A stretch of 64,000 bases of DNA from Vibrio sp. VB16 (GCF_015594925.2 NZ_CP087591.1:1240001-1304000), one strand, 5' to 3'. Positions 42,874-52,228 are shown, counted from the first letter of the stretch. The notes: generated from the letters alone by a model not told the origin. Numbers and translations: made by a program.

Positions 42874-43743
42874 ATGAATACCCAACACCTCTCTCGAATT
42901 AATGATGTGCTGTTCTATATCCATCAAGATATTGCCAGAGATCTGCCCGTAAATACGTTGGCAGATATTGCTGCTTACTCAGAACATCATTTTCATCGAT
43001 TGTTTAAACAAGTCGTTGGTGAGCCGATTCATCAGTATATTCGGCGAACACGTATGGAATATGCAGCAAACTTGCTCATGTTCGAATCTCAGTCTTCAGT
43101 ACTGCACATCGGTAATAAGTGTGGGTTCAATTCTGTTTCATCATTTAGCCGAGCATTTAAGGCCACCTTCCATATGTCTCCTGGAGAGTGGCGAAAGCAT
43201 GATTACCATAACGCCGATAAACCTTATCTAGCCGACCCAGAGATTGCAGCAGGTTATGCACGTGTGTCGAGAATAGGTATCCCAGATCCCGATATCGTTG
43301 AGGTTGCCGAAAGGCACGCGGCCTATGTTCGACATCAAGGCTATAACCGATCGATTCATCGGGCTTGGTTGATCTTAAAGGCATGGGCTGAATCAGAAGG
43401 AAGGGACTTCTCAGTTCAATATGGCTTGCACCACTCCAATCCAGCTTTGGTGGCGCTAGAAAAGTGTCGTTATGTTGCTTGTATTGAAATTGATAAGCGA
43501 CTCAATTATCGCGGTATTGTTAATCAGCTTACCATTCCGGGAGGACTACACGCGGTGTTTAGGCTACACGGTGTTTATGGTGAGTTATTGCCGCAGATAA
43601 GCCACGTACTAGAACAATGGCTGCCAGATTCGGGCTTTAAGCTAGGATCAACACCGGCTTACGTGAATTACATTAAGAATCATTTTTTGGCAGAAGATGA
43701 AAAATTCGAGTTAGATTTTTTCTTGCCAATTAGCTTCTATTAA
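42874..43743 (+). CDS. AraC-family regulator with GyrI-like effector domain
   Basis: A 289-residue regulator with two AraC-type helix-turn-helix motifs at the N-terminus (residues about 10-105: VNTLADIAAYSEHHFHRLFKQVVGE and VLHIGNKCGFNSVSSFSRAFKATFHMSPGEWR) and a C-terminal GyrI/SbmC-like ligand-binding domain (about 135-289, starting VEVAERHAAYVRHQGYN). This resembles the Rob/MarA-type group with N-terminal DNA-binding domain. It is divergent from the aminotransferase gene. Confidence 0.9.
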   Translation: MNTQHLSRINDVLFYIHQDIARDLPVNTLADIAAYSEHHFHRLFKQVVGEPIHQYIRRTRMEYAANLLMFESQSSVLHIGNKCGFNSVSSFSRAFKATFHMSPGEWRKHDYHNADKPYLADPEIAAGYARVSRIGIPDPDIVEVAERHAAYVRHQGYNRSIHRAWLILKAWAESEGRDFSVQYGLHHSNPALVALEKCRYVACIEIDKRLNYRGIVNQLTIPGGLHAVFRLHGVYGELLPQISHVLEQWLPDSGFKLGSTPAYVNYIKNHFLAEDEKFELDFFLPISFY

Positions 43744-43760
43744 GATCTCCACTTAATCAT

Positions 43761-43801
43761 AACAACAAATAATTATCGTTAAACGATAATTATTTGTTGT
43801 T
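43761..43801. promoter_or_regulatory. 41-bp perfect palindrome upstream of the DUF2975/XRE pair
   Basis: Two perfectly complementary 20-bp arms (43761-43780 and 43782-43801) flank a single A. The centre reads TATCGTTAAACGATA. It lies 55 bp upstream of the DUF2975 gene and 18 bp past the AraC stop. It may be the operator for the XRE regulator encoded two genes on, the terminator of araC (a T-rich stretch follows), or both. Confidence 0.7.
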
Positions 43802-43855
43802 TGTTATCCTTTTTTATCGTAGTCTTTGGGTGGTCAACTCAATAGGATTATTATT

Positions 43856-44404
43856 ATGAATGAAATTCAGAGACAAAGTCGCCGCGTCCGTATGCTTTTT
43901 CAGTCACTGTTCGTGCTTATTCCCATTATGGTGCTTTACTACTGGATAACCGTTCAAACAGATTACGATTTTCTGACCTCGTTAGGCATTATTGAGCTCA
44001 GTTTGGACATTGATAGCTATACACAAGCATCCTTAACATTATCAACACGAGTACTGGCTATTATTGCGAGCTTATTACTTTGTTGTATCGTCAACTATGC
44101 ATTGAAGGTGTTGGTGCACCTATTTCGTAACTATGAATCCGGTCAAATCTTTTCTCTTGAGAATGCTAATTGTTACCAAAAACTAGGCTACAGCTTGTTT
44201 TATTGGGTGGCAGGCGGCGTTGTTTATGGTGCCGTGATGTCGGTGATTCTTTCGTTTAATAACCCGCCTGGTGAGCGTGTATTGATGTTAAGTTTTGAAG
44301 GGATGGACGCATTAACCATCGTATTTGGGTTTATTGTCCTGATAATTTCTTGGGTGATGAAAGAAGGGTATATTCTTGCTGATGAAAGTCAGCACACGAT
44401 CTAG
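43856..44404 (+). CDS. DUF2975 membrane protein
   Basis: A 182-residue membrane protein from the ATG at 43856 (MNEIQRQSRRVRML), preceded by an AGGATTATTATT stretch. Four TM segments are seen around VLIPIMVLYYWI, VLAIIASLLLCCIVNYALKVLVHLF, LFYWVAGGVVYGAVMSVIL and TIVFGFIVLIISWVMKEG. The end segment SWVMKEGYILADESQHTI is characteristic of DUF2975 proteins, which often precede a short XRE regulator, as here. The function of the family is unknown; it may sense membrane or extracellular signals. Confidence 0.85.
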   Translation: MNEIQRQSRRVRMLFQSLFVLIPIMVLYYWITVQTDYDFLTSLGIIELSLDIDSYTQASLTLSTRVLAIIASLLLCCIVNYALKVLVHLFRNYESGQIFSLENANCYQKLGYSLFYWVAGGVVYGAVMSVILSFNNPPGERVLMLSFEGMDALTIVFGFIVLIISWVMKEGYILADESQHTI

Positions 44405-44412
44405 GAGGTATT

Positions 44413-44634
44413 ATGTCTATACGAATAAATTTAGATGTAATGATGGCAAAGCGAAAAATGCGCCTAAAAACGTTGGCCCAAGCGGTTGGTATCACAGAAG
44501 CTAATTTGTCGGTATTGAAAAATGGTAAAGCTAAAGCTGTTCGATTCACGACGTTAGATAAACTTTGTGAGGTACTTGAATGTCAACCGGGTGATATTTT
44601 GGAATTTGAAATCAATCACGATGATGAATCTTAA
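44413..44634 (+). CDS. Small XRE-family regulator (YozG-like)
   Basis: A 73-residue protein that is essentially one helix-turn-helix domain: LDVMMAKRKMRLKTLAQAVGITEANLSVLKNGKAKAVRFTTLDKLCEVLECQPGDILEFE. This YozG/HTH_26 type commonly pairs with DUF2975. It begins 9 bp after the DUF2975 stop with AGGAGG ahead of its start and is therefore co-translated. It likely binds the 41-bp palindrome upstream of the pair. Confidence 0.88.
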   Translation: MSIRINLDVMMAKRKMRLKTLAQAVGITEANLSVLKNGKAKAVRFTTLDKLCEVLECQPGDILEFEINHDDES

Positions 44635-44727
44635 CCCAGCAACACGTCGAACATCCCCAGCGATTACCGCTGGGTGATATTGAATGCGTAATAAATTCGA
44701 TAGACCCTAATGCGATTGGAATAAAAA

Positions 44728-44762
44728 AGGGCATGATAGATGGTTGATCTATCATGCCCTTA
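44728..44762 (-). terminator. Rho-independent terminator of the sugar ABC operon
   Basis: AAGGGCATGATAGAT / ATCTATCATGCCCTT is a 15-bp perfect stem with a 5-nt loop. On the minus strand it ends in a T-run. It starts 17 bp past the ATPase stop. Confidence 0.92.
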
Positions 44763-44778
44763 GTCTGTTCACTCAAAT

Positions 44779-45891
44779 TTAGAAATCGATTCTCTGCTCG
44801 GTTTCGCCATCAAAGTAGACCGCCTTTGAAAGGTCAAAGTTAAGCGATGCTATTTCCCCAATATTTCCTTCGAACTCTGGAGAAAGGCGACATGCGACTT
44901 CCTGGTCATTTACTTTAACCATTGCAATCGTGTCTGGGCCAGTTGGTTCTAACACCTCAATCTGTAAGCCTAGGCGTGTAGAAGCGGTGGTATCTTCACT
45001 GTCAGTATCGGTGATGTGTTCTGGGCGCAGTCCAATAATGACTTTGTGTCCATCCTGATCTCGCATGGATTGTGGTAGGTTAATATGATGCTCACTGTTC
45101 GCACTGCCAACCACCTTAATGATTGGATTTCGGTCGTCATCTAGATCCACCGTAGTTTCAATGAAGTTCATCGAAGGTGAACCCATAAAGCCAGCTACAA
45201 ACATGTTGTTCGGTGTGTTGTAGATTTCTTTAGGCGTACCAAGTTGTTGCAGTTCTCCATCTTTCATTACAGCAATTCTGTCTGCCAGCGTCATTGCTTC
45301 TATCTGATCATGGGTTACATAGACGATGGTGGTCTTAAGCTGTTGGTGAAGGCGCTTTATTTGGTGGCGCATTTCTATCCTTAATTTTGCATCAAGGTTA
45401 GAAAGTGGTTCATCGAACAGGTAAAGTTTTGGTCGACGGGCCAACGCACGTCCCATTGCCACGCGCTGTCTCTGCCCACCGGAGAGTTGCGACGGTTTAC
45501 GATCCAATAACTGGTCCATTTGCAGCATTTCGGCAACGCGTTTAACTTCTGCGTCGATCTCATTCTGTGGCATTTTTCGGATCTTTAAACCAAACGCAAT
45601 ATTACCTTCTACCGTCATATTTGGGTAAAGAGCATAGGATTGGAATACCATGGCGATATCTCTATCTTTGGGTTCAACGTTAGACACGTCAACACCGTCG
45701 ATAAGAATCTGGCCGGAATTAATATCTTCTAAGCCAGCAATGGTGTTCATTAACGTGGATTTACCACAACCTGATGGGCCAACTAATATAAGAAACTCAC
45801 CGTCATCGATACTGATATCGATACCTTTCAGGGTTTCTACTTCCGCGTTTCGGTATGTCTTACGGATCTGTTTTAAATCTAGTGTTGCCAT
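44779..45891 (-). CDS. Sugar ABC transporter ATP-binding protein (MsmK/UgpC/GtsD type)
   Basis: A 370-residue ATPase of the CUT1 sugar importer class. It has Walker A GPSGCGKST, Q-loop VFQSYALYPNMTV, signature LSGGQRQRV, Walker B LYLFDEPLSNLDAKLR and switch VTHDQIEAMTLADRIAV. A C-terminal TOBE regulatory domain follows (about 235-370, including VIIGLRPEHI). It closes the SBP-permease-permease-ATPase operon and a strong terminator follows. Confidence 0.93.
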   Translation of the reverse strand: MATLDLKQIRKTYRNAEVETLKGIDISIDDGEFLILVGPSGCGKSTLMNTIAGLEDINSGQILIDGVDVSNVEPKDRDIAMVFQSYALYPNMTVEGNIAFGLKIRKMPQNEIDAEVKRVAEMLQMDQLLDRKPSQLSGGQRQRVAMGRALARRPKLYLFDEPLSNLDAKLRIEMRHQIKRLHQQLKTTIVYVTHDQIEAMTLADRIAVMKDGELQQLGTPKEIYNTPNNMFVAGFMGSPSMNFIETTVDLDDDRNPIIKVVGSANSEHHINLPQSMRDQDGHKVIIGLRPEHITDTDSEDTTASTRLGLQIEVLEPTGPDTIAMVKVNDQEVACRLSPEFEGNIGEIASLNFDLSKAVYFDGETEQRIDF

Positions 45892-45896
45892 TTTTA

Positions 45897-46754
45897 TTAT
45901 CCTTTTACTGATCCGGCGGTTAAACCACGAACAAAATATTTACCAGCTAATACATACACCACTAAGGTTGGTAAGGCGGCAATAATGGCACCAGCCATAT
46001 CAACGTTGTATTCCTTAATACCGGTACTGGTGTTAACTAAGTTGTTAAGCGCGACCGTGATGGGCTGCGTGTCTGAACCTGAATACACTACGCCGAACAA
46101 GAAATCATTCCAGATAGAGGTGAACTGCCAGATGACGGTAACCATTATGATTGGTGTCGATAACGGCAGCATAATTTTAAAGAAGATAGTGAAGAAACCT
46201 GCACCGTCTAGCTTGGCGGCTTTAACTAGTTCATCCGGAATACCGACATAAAAGTTTCTGAAGAACAGAGTGGTAAACGCCAATCCGTAGATAACATGAA
46301 CAAGCACAAGACCGATCGTTGTATTCGCTAAACCGAGTTTGCCAAGTGTTGTCGCCATGGGTAATAGAACAACCTGAAAAGGGATAAAGCAACCAAACAA
46401 CATGGCGCTAAAGAAGAAGTTTGACCCTCTGAATTGCCATTTACTGATGATATAACCGTTAAATGCACCTAACAAAGTGGACAGTGCAACAGCAGGAATG
46501 ACCATCTGGAAGGAGTTCCAGAAATAGCCTTGAACGCCTTCACATTTCACACCAGTACAAGCGCTACTCCACGCCTTTGACCACGCGTCGAATACCCACT
46601 CGGTAGGCAGTGAAAGTAAATTACCTGCTTTGATATCGGGTAGCGTTTTAAGTGATGTTGTGACCATTACGAACAATGGCATCAAATAGATAACACAGAA
46701 GAAGACGAGAACGGTGTAGATAAAAATTCTGCCAAAATTAAGTTTAGTACTCAT
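45897..46754 (-). CDS. Sugar ABC transporter permease (MalG/GtsC type)
   Basis: A 285-residue permease with six TM segments. It has the N-terminal IYTVLVFFCVIYLMPLFVMVTTSLK and the EAA motif KAAKLDGAGFFTIFFKIMLPLSTP near residue 185. It overlaps the first permease gene by four bases (ATGA) and precedes the ATPase gene by 5 bp. The CEGVQG loop with two Cys residues near residues 64-68 is seen in glucose/mannose-type GtsC proteins. Confidence 0.92.
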   Translation of the reverse strand: MSTKLNFGRIFIYTVLVFFCVIYLMPLFVMVTTSLKTLPDIKAGNLLSLPTEWVFDAWSKAWSSACTGVKCEGVQGYFWNSFQMVIPAVALSTLLGAFNGYIISKWQFRGSNFFFSAMLFGCFIPFQVVLLPMATTLGKLGLANTTIGLVLVHVIYGLAFTTLFFRNFYVGIPDELVKAAKLDGAGFFTIFFKIMLPLSTPIIMVTVIWQFTSIWNDFLFGVVYSGSDTQPITVALNNLVNTSTGIKEYNVDMAGAIIAALPTLVVYVLAGKYFVRGLTAGSVKG

Positions 46755-47674
46755 GATTTCTTCTCCCTAAGTTCTGAATAGAGATAAGGAACCAAAATAG
46801 CTAGAATTCCTGCCAACATCATCATGGCACTGGCGGCACCTAACCCGATTTGACCCCGAGTGAATGAATGTGCATACATAAAGAGTGCTGGGAGATCAGA
46901 CGAATACCCCGGCCCACCTGCCGTTAGTGCGGTGACGAGGTCGAAGCTTTTGATCGCAATATGCGAAGTGATAATAACGGCGCTAAAGACCACAGGTCTT
47001 AGGCACGGCATAATTATCTTGAAATAGATGGTCGGTAAGCTAGCTCCATCTATCTGGGCGGCTTTGATTATGGAATTGTCTATACCTCTAAGCCCTGCAA
47101 GGAACATGGCCATAACAAAACCAGACGATTGCCAAACGGCGGCTATGACTAACGTGTATACCACCATGTCAGAATCGACTATCCAGTCAAAAGTAAAGTC
47201 GGTATAACCCCAGTCACGCACCATTTTTTCAATGCCTAGTCCAGGGTTAAGAATCCATTTCCAAGCCGTACCCGTTACGATAAAAGATAACGCCATTGGG
47301 TAAAGATAAATGGTACGAATAGCGCCTTCTTGTCGAATGTTTTGATCTAGAAAAATGGCTAAGGCGATTCCAAGGGCAATGGCGATGACAATAAACATCA
47401 CACCAAAAATACCGAGGTTAAGAATTGAGGTAGTCCAGCGATCATTGTCCATCAGTTTCTCATACTGAGACAAACCGACAAATTTGTAGCTCGGTAAAAA
47501 TCGAGAGTTGGTCACTGATAGAATGGCGGTCCAAAAGATGTACCCGTAAATGCAGACCACAACAACTAACATGCTTGGCGCAAGTACGATTTTAGGAAGC
47601 CAAACTTGTAGCTTACTGCTAAAGCTTCGCTTAGGTACAGGTGGTGTGTTAGGCGAATTCAAAACACGCTCCAT
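46751..47674 (-). CDS. Sugar ABC transporter permease (MalF/GtsB type)
   Basis: A 307-residue permease with six TM segments. A short Pro-rich cytoplasmic N-terminus is followed by a TM starting IVLAPSMLVVVVCIYGYIFW. The EAA motif is KAAQIDGASLPTIYFKIIMPCLRP near residue 213. It follows the binding protein gene across a 154-bp gap that contains a hairpin. Confidence 0.92.
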   Translation of the reverse strand: MERVLNSPNTPPVPKRSFSSKLQVWLPKIVLAPSMLVVVVCIYGYIFWTAILSVTNSRFLPSYKFVGLSQYEKLMDNDRWTTSILNLGIFGVMFIVIAIALGIALAIFLDQNIRQEGAIRTIYLYPMALSFIVTGTAWKWILNPGLGIEKMVRDWGYTDFTFDWIVDSDMVVYTLVIAAVWQSSGFVMAMFLAGLRGIDNSIIKAAQIDGASLPTIYFKIIMPCLRPVVFSAVIITSHIAIKSFDLVTALTAGGPGYSSDLPALFMYAHSFTRGQIGLGAASAMMMLAGILAILVPYLYSELREKKS

Positions 47675-47740
47675 AACTAATCCTTAATGGTTCAAATTGC
47701 ATAACATCTTGCATAATATGAGTATGATATTTGAATGGGA

Positions 47741-47770
47741 AGATCGTGATCTGGGAGGTGACCACGATCT
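47741..47770 (-). other. Hairpin between binding-protein and permease genes
   Basis: AGATCGTG / CACGATCT encloses a 14-nt loop, with no T-run. As with other ABC operons, it probably stabilises the upstream binding-protein mRNA or partly terminates transcription. Confidence 0.45.
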
Positions 47771-47828
47771 GAGTTCTCTTTGCACAGAGCATTTAAGAAA
47801 GGCAGATTTTTAGGCCTGCCAACTTAAA

Positions 47829-49076
47829 TTACATGGCTGCTTTCACTGCTTTCGCAAGTTTTCCAGCCGCTTCTTTTGGATCCGCATTTTGATCGTTAAA
47901 GAAGTTAGTGACTACGTCGTAAATCGCACCTTGAGCGTAGCTAGTGGTAGACATACCATGAGCCATACTTGGTAGGAGGTCGCCGCTTTTTGCGGTTGCT
48001 TTGAAGTCTTTCATAGAATCAACAGCGCAAGAGTCAAACTTAGACATGTCGGCATCTAAACGCACTGGAATAGAACCTTTGTTAAGATTAAATACTTCTT
48101 GGAACTCTGGCGTTAAGATCGTTGCCGCCAATGCTTTTTGCGCTTTTTGTTGCTCAGGGTCAGACAACTGGAAGAATGCAAAGCTATCTACGTTATGAGT
48201 AAAATGACCTGCGGTACCTGGAGCAGGAACACAGACGTAATCTTTACCTGGCATTTTACCTGCGGCGGTAAATTCACCTTTCGCCCAGTCACCCATGATC
48301 TGCATTGCTGCTTCACCATTGATAACCATCGATGTCGCTACGTTCCAATCACGTCCTGGAGAGTTTTTATCAATGTAGTTGTGCATCTTTTTGAATAGGC
48401 GGAATGTTTCGACCATTTTGTCGCCACTCAAGGTATCCATATCTAGGTCGACAAAGGCTTTTCTATAATCTTCGCTGCCCAATACACTAAGTGCAATGGC
48501 TTCAAATATTGTCGCGTCCTGCCAAGCTTGACCACCGTGTGCCAATGGAATGTATCCAGCTTCTTTAAGCTTATCACCCACCATGAAAAACTCGTCCATG
48601 GTAGCGGGTACTTCAACGCCTGCTTTTTCGAATACGGCCTTGTTTGCCCACAACCAGTTGACACGGTGAACGTTGACAGGAACCGCTACATATTCACCAT
48701 CAAATTTCATGATGTCAGCAACCATAGGTGGTACTAAAGAATCCCATTTATTTGCCGTAGCAACATCATCTAGGCTAGCTAAGAAACCTAAGCCACCCCA
48801 TTCTTGAATATCGTGTCCTTTAATTTGCGCGGCTGCTGGTGGGTTACCAGATACTGCGCGAGTCTTAAGAACGGTCATTGCACTTGTACCAGAACCACCA
48901 GCGACAGCGAAGTCCTTCCAAGTATGACCTTGTTCTTCAAGCATGTCTTTTAGTGCTGATACGGATTTAGCTTCGCCACCAGATGTCCACCAGTGAAGCA
49001 CTTCAACTTCGCCAGCTGTTGCAAATTGGGTAGCAGAGAGTAGGGATAGAGTAAGTAGGGTTTTTTTAATGTTCAT
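47829..49076 (-). CDS. Sugar ABC transporter substrate-binding protein (GtsA-like, glucose/mannose type)
   Basis: A periplasmic binding protein of about 415 residues. I start it at the ATG at 49076, which gives a good signal peptide (MNIKKTLLTLSLLSATQFATA); an upstream ATG at 49085 adds only MRT. The sequence EVEVLHWWTSGGEAKSVSALKDML is the classical CUT1 start. VPVNVHRVNWLWANKAVFEKAGV and QIMGDWAKGEF are typical of the glucose-binding GtsA group. A two-component system directly upstream mirrors the glucose uptake locus of Pseudomonas. The substrate is inferred as glucose or a related hexose. Confidence 0.87.
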   Translation of the reverse strand: MNIKKTLLTLSLLSATQFATAGEVEVLHWWTSGGEAKSVSALKDMLEEQGHTWKDFAVAGGSGTSAMTVLKTRAVSGNPPAAAQIKGHDIQEWGGLGFLASLDDVATANKWDSLVPPMVADIMKFDGEYVAVPVNVHRVNWLWANKAVFEKAGVEVPATMDEFFMVGDKLKEAGYIPLAHGGQAWQDATIFEAIALSVLGSEDYRKAFVDLDMDTLSGDKMVETFRLFKKMHNYIDKNSPGRDWNVATSMVINGEAAMQIMGDWAKGEFTAAGKMPGKDYVCVPAPGTAGHFTHNVDSFAFFQLSDPEQQKAQKALAATILTPEFQEVFNLNKGSIPVRLDADMSKFDSCAVDSMKDFKATAKSGDLLPSMAHGMSTTSYAQGAIYDVVTNFFNDQNADPKEAAGKLAKAVKAAM

Positions 49077-49212
49077 CGTTCTCATCCATGGTTTGAATTA
49101 TGATTATTATGTCGTGATTGGACAAATAATTATCCTATCAACATTTAGATTAATAAGAAAAAACACATTGGATTGAAACAAAGAGTAACGTGAATGTAAC
49201 AAACCCGTTACA

Positions 49213-50652
49213 CTAGTGAGACAGGTTACGTGGTATAAGGATCTCCACGGAAAAGCCACCGTCTGATAAGTTTCTCAGAATGAGATCTCCGCCGTGTGCG
49301 TGCAGAATATTGCGGCATATTCCAAGGCCAAGCCCGTGTCCGTCGCGATCTTTCGCTATCCGAAAGTAAGGTTCAAATACCGCTTCTAACTTATCTTCTG
49401 GAATACCGTTACCTTCATCTTGAATGGTTAGAGATAACCTATTTCTATTGTCTTTAGGGATGATAACCACACGGTGACCGTACTTAACTCCATTTTCAAT
49501 CAGGTTGCTTAGCAGGCGTTTAATCGCAAGCGGTTTACCTACAATTGGCCGAATAGACATCGATGGAATATAGACTCGATTAGATTGTTGATTGTAAGAC
49601 TCTGCGATAGAAAGTAGGACTTCTTTTATATCGATGACCGCGTTGTTTTCATGAATGTCAGTATCTTTAACCGTTTGAAGTGCGCCTTTCACCATCATCT
49701 CAAGTTCGTCGAGATCGTTGTTGAACTTGTCACGCTCTTCATCCTCTTCTAAAAGTGCGGTTCTTAGCCTAAGCCTAGTAATGGGTGTTTTTAGATCGTG
49801 GGAGATGGCAGAAAATAGTGTTTCCCGATCATTTACATAGCGACGAATACGCTGTTGCATACGATTGAATGCACGCGTGGCGGTGACCAGTTCATTCGCA
49901 CCTTCTTCAACCAGTTCTGGTTGGTCTATATCCATGCTCATTTCATTCGCCGCTTTCGCTAGGTTATTTAATGGCCGAACTTGCCTACGAATAAGTGGGT
50001 ATACCAATAGCATCAACGTAGTAGTAGACAGCAGTAAAAAAAGCAGTTGTTGAGAACCAATGATAGTGTCATCTAAGCTGACATAAGGGGCAGGTAGAAG
50101 TGCTGCGATATAGATCCATTCATCACTTTCCAATTGGATTTGTACCACGAGGATGGGCGGTTTAATCGGATCTAACGTGAGAGTGTAATGGGCCCAAGAT
50201 TTAGGCAGGTCATCTAAGAAGATATCGTTTTTTAAGATTCGTAGATGATCGGGTTTAGAAAACTCTACGATGATTTTTTTAACATGGTTTAATTTTTTAT
50301 CGAGTACATTTTTAACGGAAGTCACGGCAATTTTTTCTAAAAAATTGTCTGGGATAGTATCTACCCTTAGCTGTTCTTTATTAAATGAGACGAAAAAGCG
50401 AGTTCCCCCCATGTCTCTTATTTGATCTAGAATGATGTGCCGATACTCTACCGGGAGAGATTGAAAAAAATTGATGGTAGAAGCAAACATAGTTGCCATG
50501 CTTGCCGAGGTTGAGCCGATGCCGTCTATTTCCTTCTGTTTTGATTGTGAGTACCAAATGGATGTCGCAATACCTTGAGCAAAAATGACAGCAATAAGTG
50601 TCAGCCAGAGTGTTCGCGCAACCAATGAGCGCGGAAAGAAAATTCGCTTCAT
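49213..50652 (-). CDS. Sensor histidine kinase (GtrS-like)
   Basis: A 479-residue membrane kinase. Two TM segments (about 12-32 and 205-225) bracket a periplasmic sensor domain of about 170 residues. A HAMP segment (about 228-280) is followed by the phospho-acceptor box AISHDLKTPITRLRLR (H289), N-box LLSNLIENGVKYG, and G-boxes DEGNGIPEDKL and GHGLGLGICRNILHAHGG. It lies 4 bp after its response regulator gene and 128 bp before the sugar binding protein gene, so it probably senses a sugar or acid related to that transporter. Confidence 0.92.
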   Translation of the reverse strand: MKRIFFPRSLVARTLWLTLIAVIFAQGIATSIWYSQSKQKEIDGIGSTSASMATMFASTINFFQSLPVEYRHIILDQIRDMGGTRFFVSFNKEQLRVDTIPDNFLEKIAVTSVKNVLDKKLNHVKKIIVEFSKPDHLRILKNDIFLDDLPKSWAHYTLTLDPIKPPILVVQIQLESDEWIYIAALLPAPYVSLDDTIIGSQQLLFLLLSTTTLMLLVYPLIRRQVRPLNNLAKAANEMSMDIDQPELVEEGANELVTATRAFNRMQQRIRRYVNDRETLFSAISHDLKTPITRLRLRTALLEEDEERDKFNNDLDELEMMVKGALQTVKDTDIHENNAVIDIKEVLLSIAESYNQQSNRVYIPSMSIRPIVGKPLAIKRLLSNLIENGVKYGHRVVIIPKDNRNRLSLTIQDEGNGIPEDKLEAVFEPYFRIAKDRDGHGLGLGICRNILHAHGGDLILRNLSDGGFSVEILIPRNLSH

Positions 50653-50656
50653 TAAA

Positions 50657-51385
50657 TTAGTGCTCGTAGCTTACAGGGGCGGTAAAAATATAACCGTTTC
50701 CACGCATAGTTTTGATGTACTGGTGCTGTTTACCATTGTCGCCAAGTCGAGAACGCAGACGACTGAGTTGCACGTCAATGCCTCGCTCGAAAGGTAACGC
50801 TTCACGGCCACGTGTGGCGCAAGAAATCGTATCGCGATCTAGTACCTCGTTAGGACGAGAAAGGAACAGCATTAACAACGCAAAATCACTACCTGACAGT
50901 TCAAACTGTTCATTGGTTTCTTGATTGATCAAGCCATGGGCCAACGTGTCTAAATGCCAGACTCCGAAATTTATCGCTTTAGGCAATTTGTCTATATGAC
51001 CTTCTTCTTCGAAATGACTGCGACGTAATACGGCCTTTATACGGGCGATAAGTTGGCGAGGGTTAAAAGGTTTGGCAATGTAATCGTCTGCCCCAATTTC
51101 TAAGCCGATAATTTGGTCGGTTTCATCTGACACGGCAGTCAACATGATAATAGGAACGTTAGACGTCTTTCTTACTTGTTGGCACAATTCAAATCCATCG
51201 TCCCCGGGTAGCATCACGTCGAGAAGAATAAGTGTTGGATAACCATGCGCTTGTAAATGCGCATACATTGCCTCACCATCTTCCGCTACGGAAACATGAT
51301 ATCCAGATTTAGTAAGATATTTGTCGAGCAAATCTCGTATCTCGTGATCATCGTCAACGACCAAGATATGCGCTTGTTCCTTCAT
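50657..51385 (-). CDS. OmpR-family response regulator (GltR-like)
   Basis: A 242-residue regulator. The receiver domain has acidic DDDHE (about 11-15), phospho-acceptor D57 in LLDVMLPGDDGF, and the switch Lys in YIAKPFNPRQL. The C-terminal winged helix ends VQLSRLRSRLG and MRGNGYIFTA. It is the first gene of the leftward unit with its kinase, and is divergent from the DUF924 gene 203 bp away. The order regulator, kinase, sugar ABC transporter matches gltR-gtrS-gtsABCD of Pseudomonas. Confidence 0.93.
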   Translation of the reverse strand: MKEQAHILVVDDDHEIRDLLDKYLTKSGYHVSVAEDGEAMYAHLQAHGYPTLILLDVMLPGDDGFELCQQVRKTSNVPIIMLTAVSDETDQIIGLEIGADDYIAKPFNPRQLIARIKAVLRRSHFEEEGHIDKLPKAINFGVWHLDTLAHGLINQETNEQFELSGSDFALLMLFLSRPNEVLDRDTISCATRGREALPFERGIDVQLSRLRSRLGDNGKQHQYIKTMRGNGYIFTAPVSYEH

Positions 51386-51588
51386 CTACGTTCCTTCATT
51401 TACGGTTAGCGTTACAGAACATGATTCTAACGAGCATTTGAAATAAGGTGATGATTTCTCGCCGAAAGTATGAGCTGAGTAGGTTTGTTTTTAACAGAAT
51501 TTGATCTGGTTCAAGTTGAGAATAGTTCTAATCTAAACTAAATAATAGTCTATCATTATAAGCATCGTTTAATTGGAGCGGATATAGG

Positions 51589-52140
51589 ATGAAAACAGAG
51601 CAAAATAGCCAATCTATAATCGATTTTTGGTTCAAAGAATGCACACCAGAAATGTGGTTTAAGAAAGATCTTGAATTTGATCAGATAATCCAGAATCGCT
51701 TTATGGCGTTACATCAACAGGCAAGCCAATGTAATCTATTTGAATGGAGGAAGACGGCGGAAGGTCGTTTGGCCGAAATTATCGTATTGGACCAGTTTCC
51801 CAGAAATATCTTCAGAGATACGCCTCTCGCCTTTGCGACCGATGCACTTGCATTAGCTTTAGCTCAAGAGGCCGTTATTGGTGGTTATGACCAACAACTT
51901 GATTTGGCTGAAAGAACGTTTCTTTATATGCCTTATATGCACAGTGAATCTCAATGTATTCACGAAGAAGCGTTAAGGCTTTTTAAAGCGTTGGGGCAAA
52001 CGGGTAATCTAGATTTTGAGATAAAACACAAGGTGATTATTGATAGATTTGGCCGCTACCCGCATCGCAATGATATTTTGGGACGAGTATCAACAGAAGA
52101 AGAGCGTGCGTTTTTGAAAGAGCCGAATTCTGGTTTCTAA
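51589..52140 (+). CDS. DUF924 family protein
   Basis: A 183-residue helical protein with the family pattern: IIDFWFKECTPEMWFKKDLEFD, GRLAEIIVLDQFPRNIFRDTPLAFATD, ERTFLYMPYMHSESQCIHEEALRLF and FGRYPHRNDILGR. DUF924 proteins resemble a TPR-like helical bundle and their biochemical role is unknown. It is a single gene with a hairpin after it. Confidence 0.88.
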   Translation: MKTEQNSQSIIDFWFKECTPEMWFKKDLEFDQIIQNRFMALHQQASQCNLFEWRKTAEGRLAEIIVLDQFPRNIFRDTPLAFATDALALALAQEAVIGGYDQQLDLAERTFLYMPYMHSESQCIHEEALRLFKALGQTGNLDFEIKHKVIIDRFGRYPHRNDILGRVSTEEERAFLKEPNSGF

Positions 52141-52203
52141 TTGTTTAAAAAAAAGGCCGAACAAGAGACTTAGCGAAAAGAGTTGATGATCCTAACTAAC
52201 TCT

Positions 52204-52228
52204 AACGAGGACTCTATATGTCCTCGTT
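52204..52228 (+). terminator. Terminator-like hairpin after DUF924
   Basis: AACGAGGAC / GTCCTCGTT is a 9-bp perfect stem with a 7-nt loop, about 65 bp past the stop. The T-run after it is weak. Confidence 0.5.
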
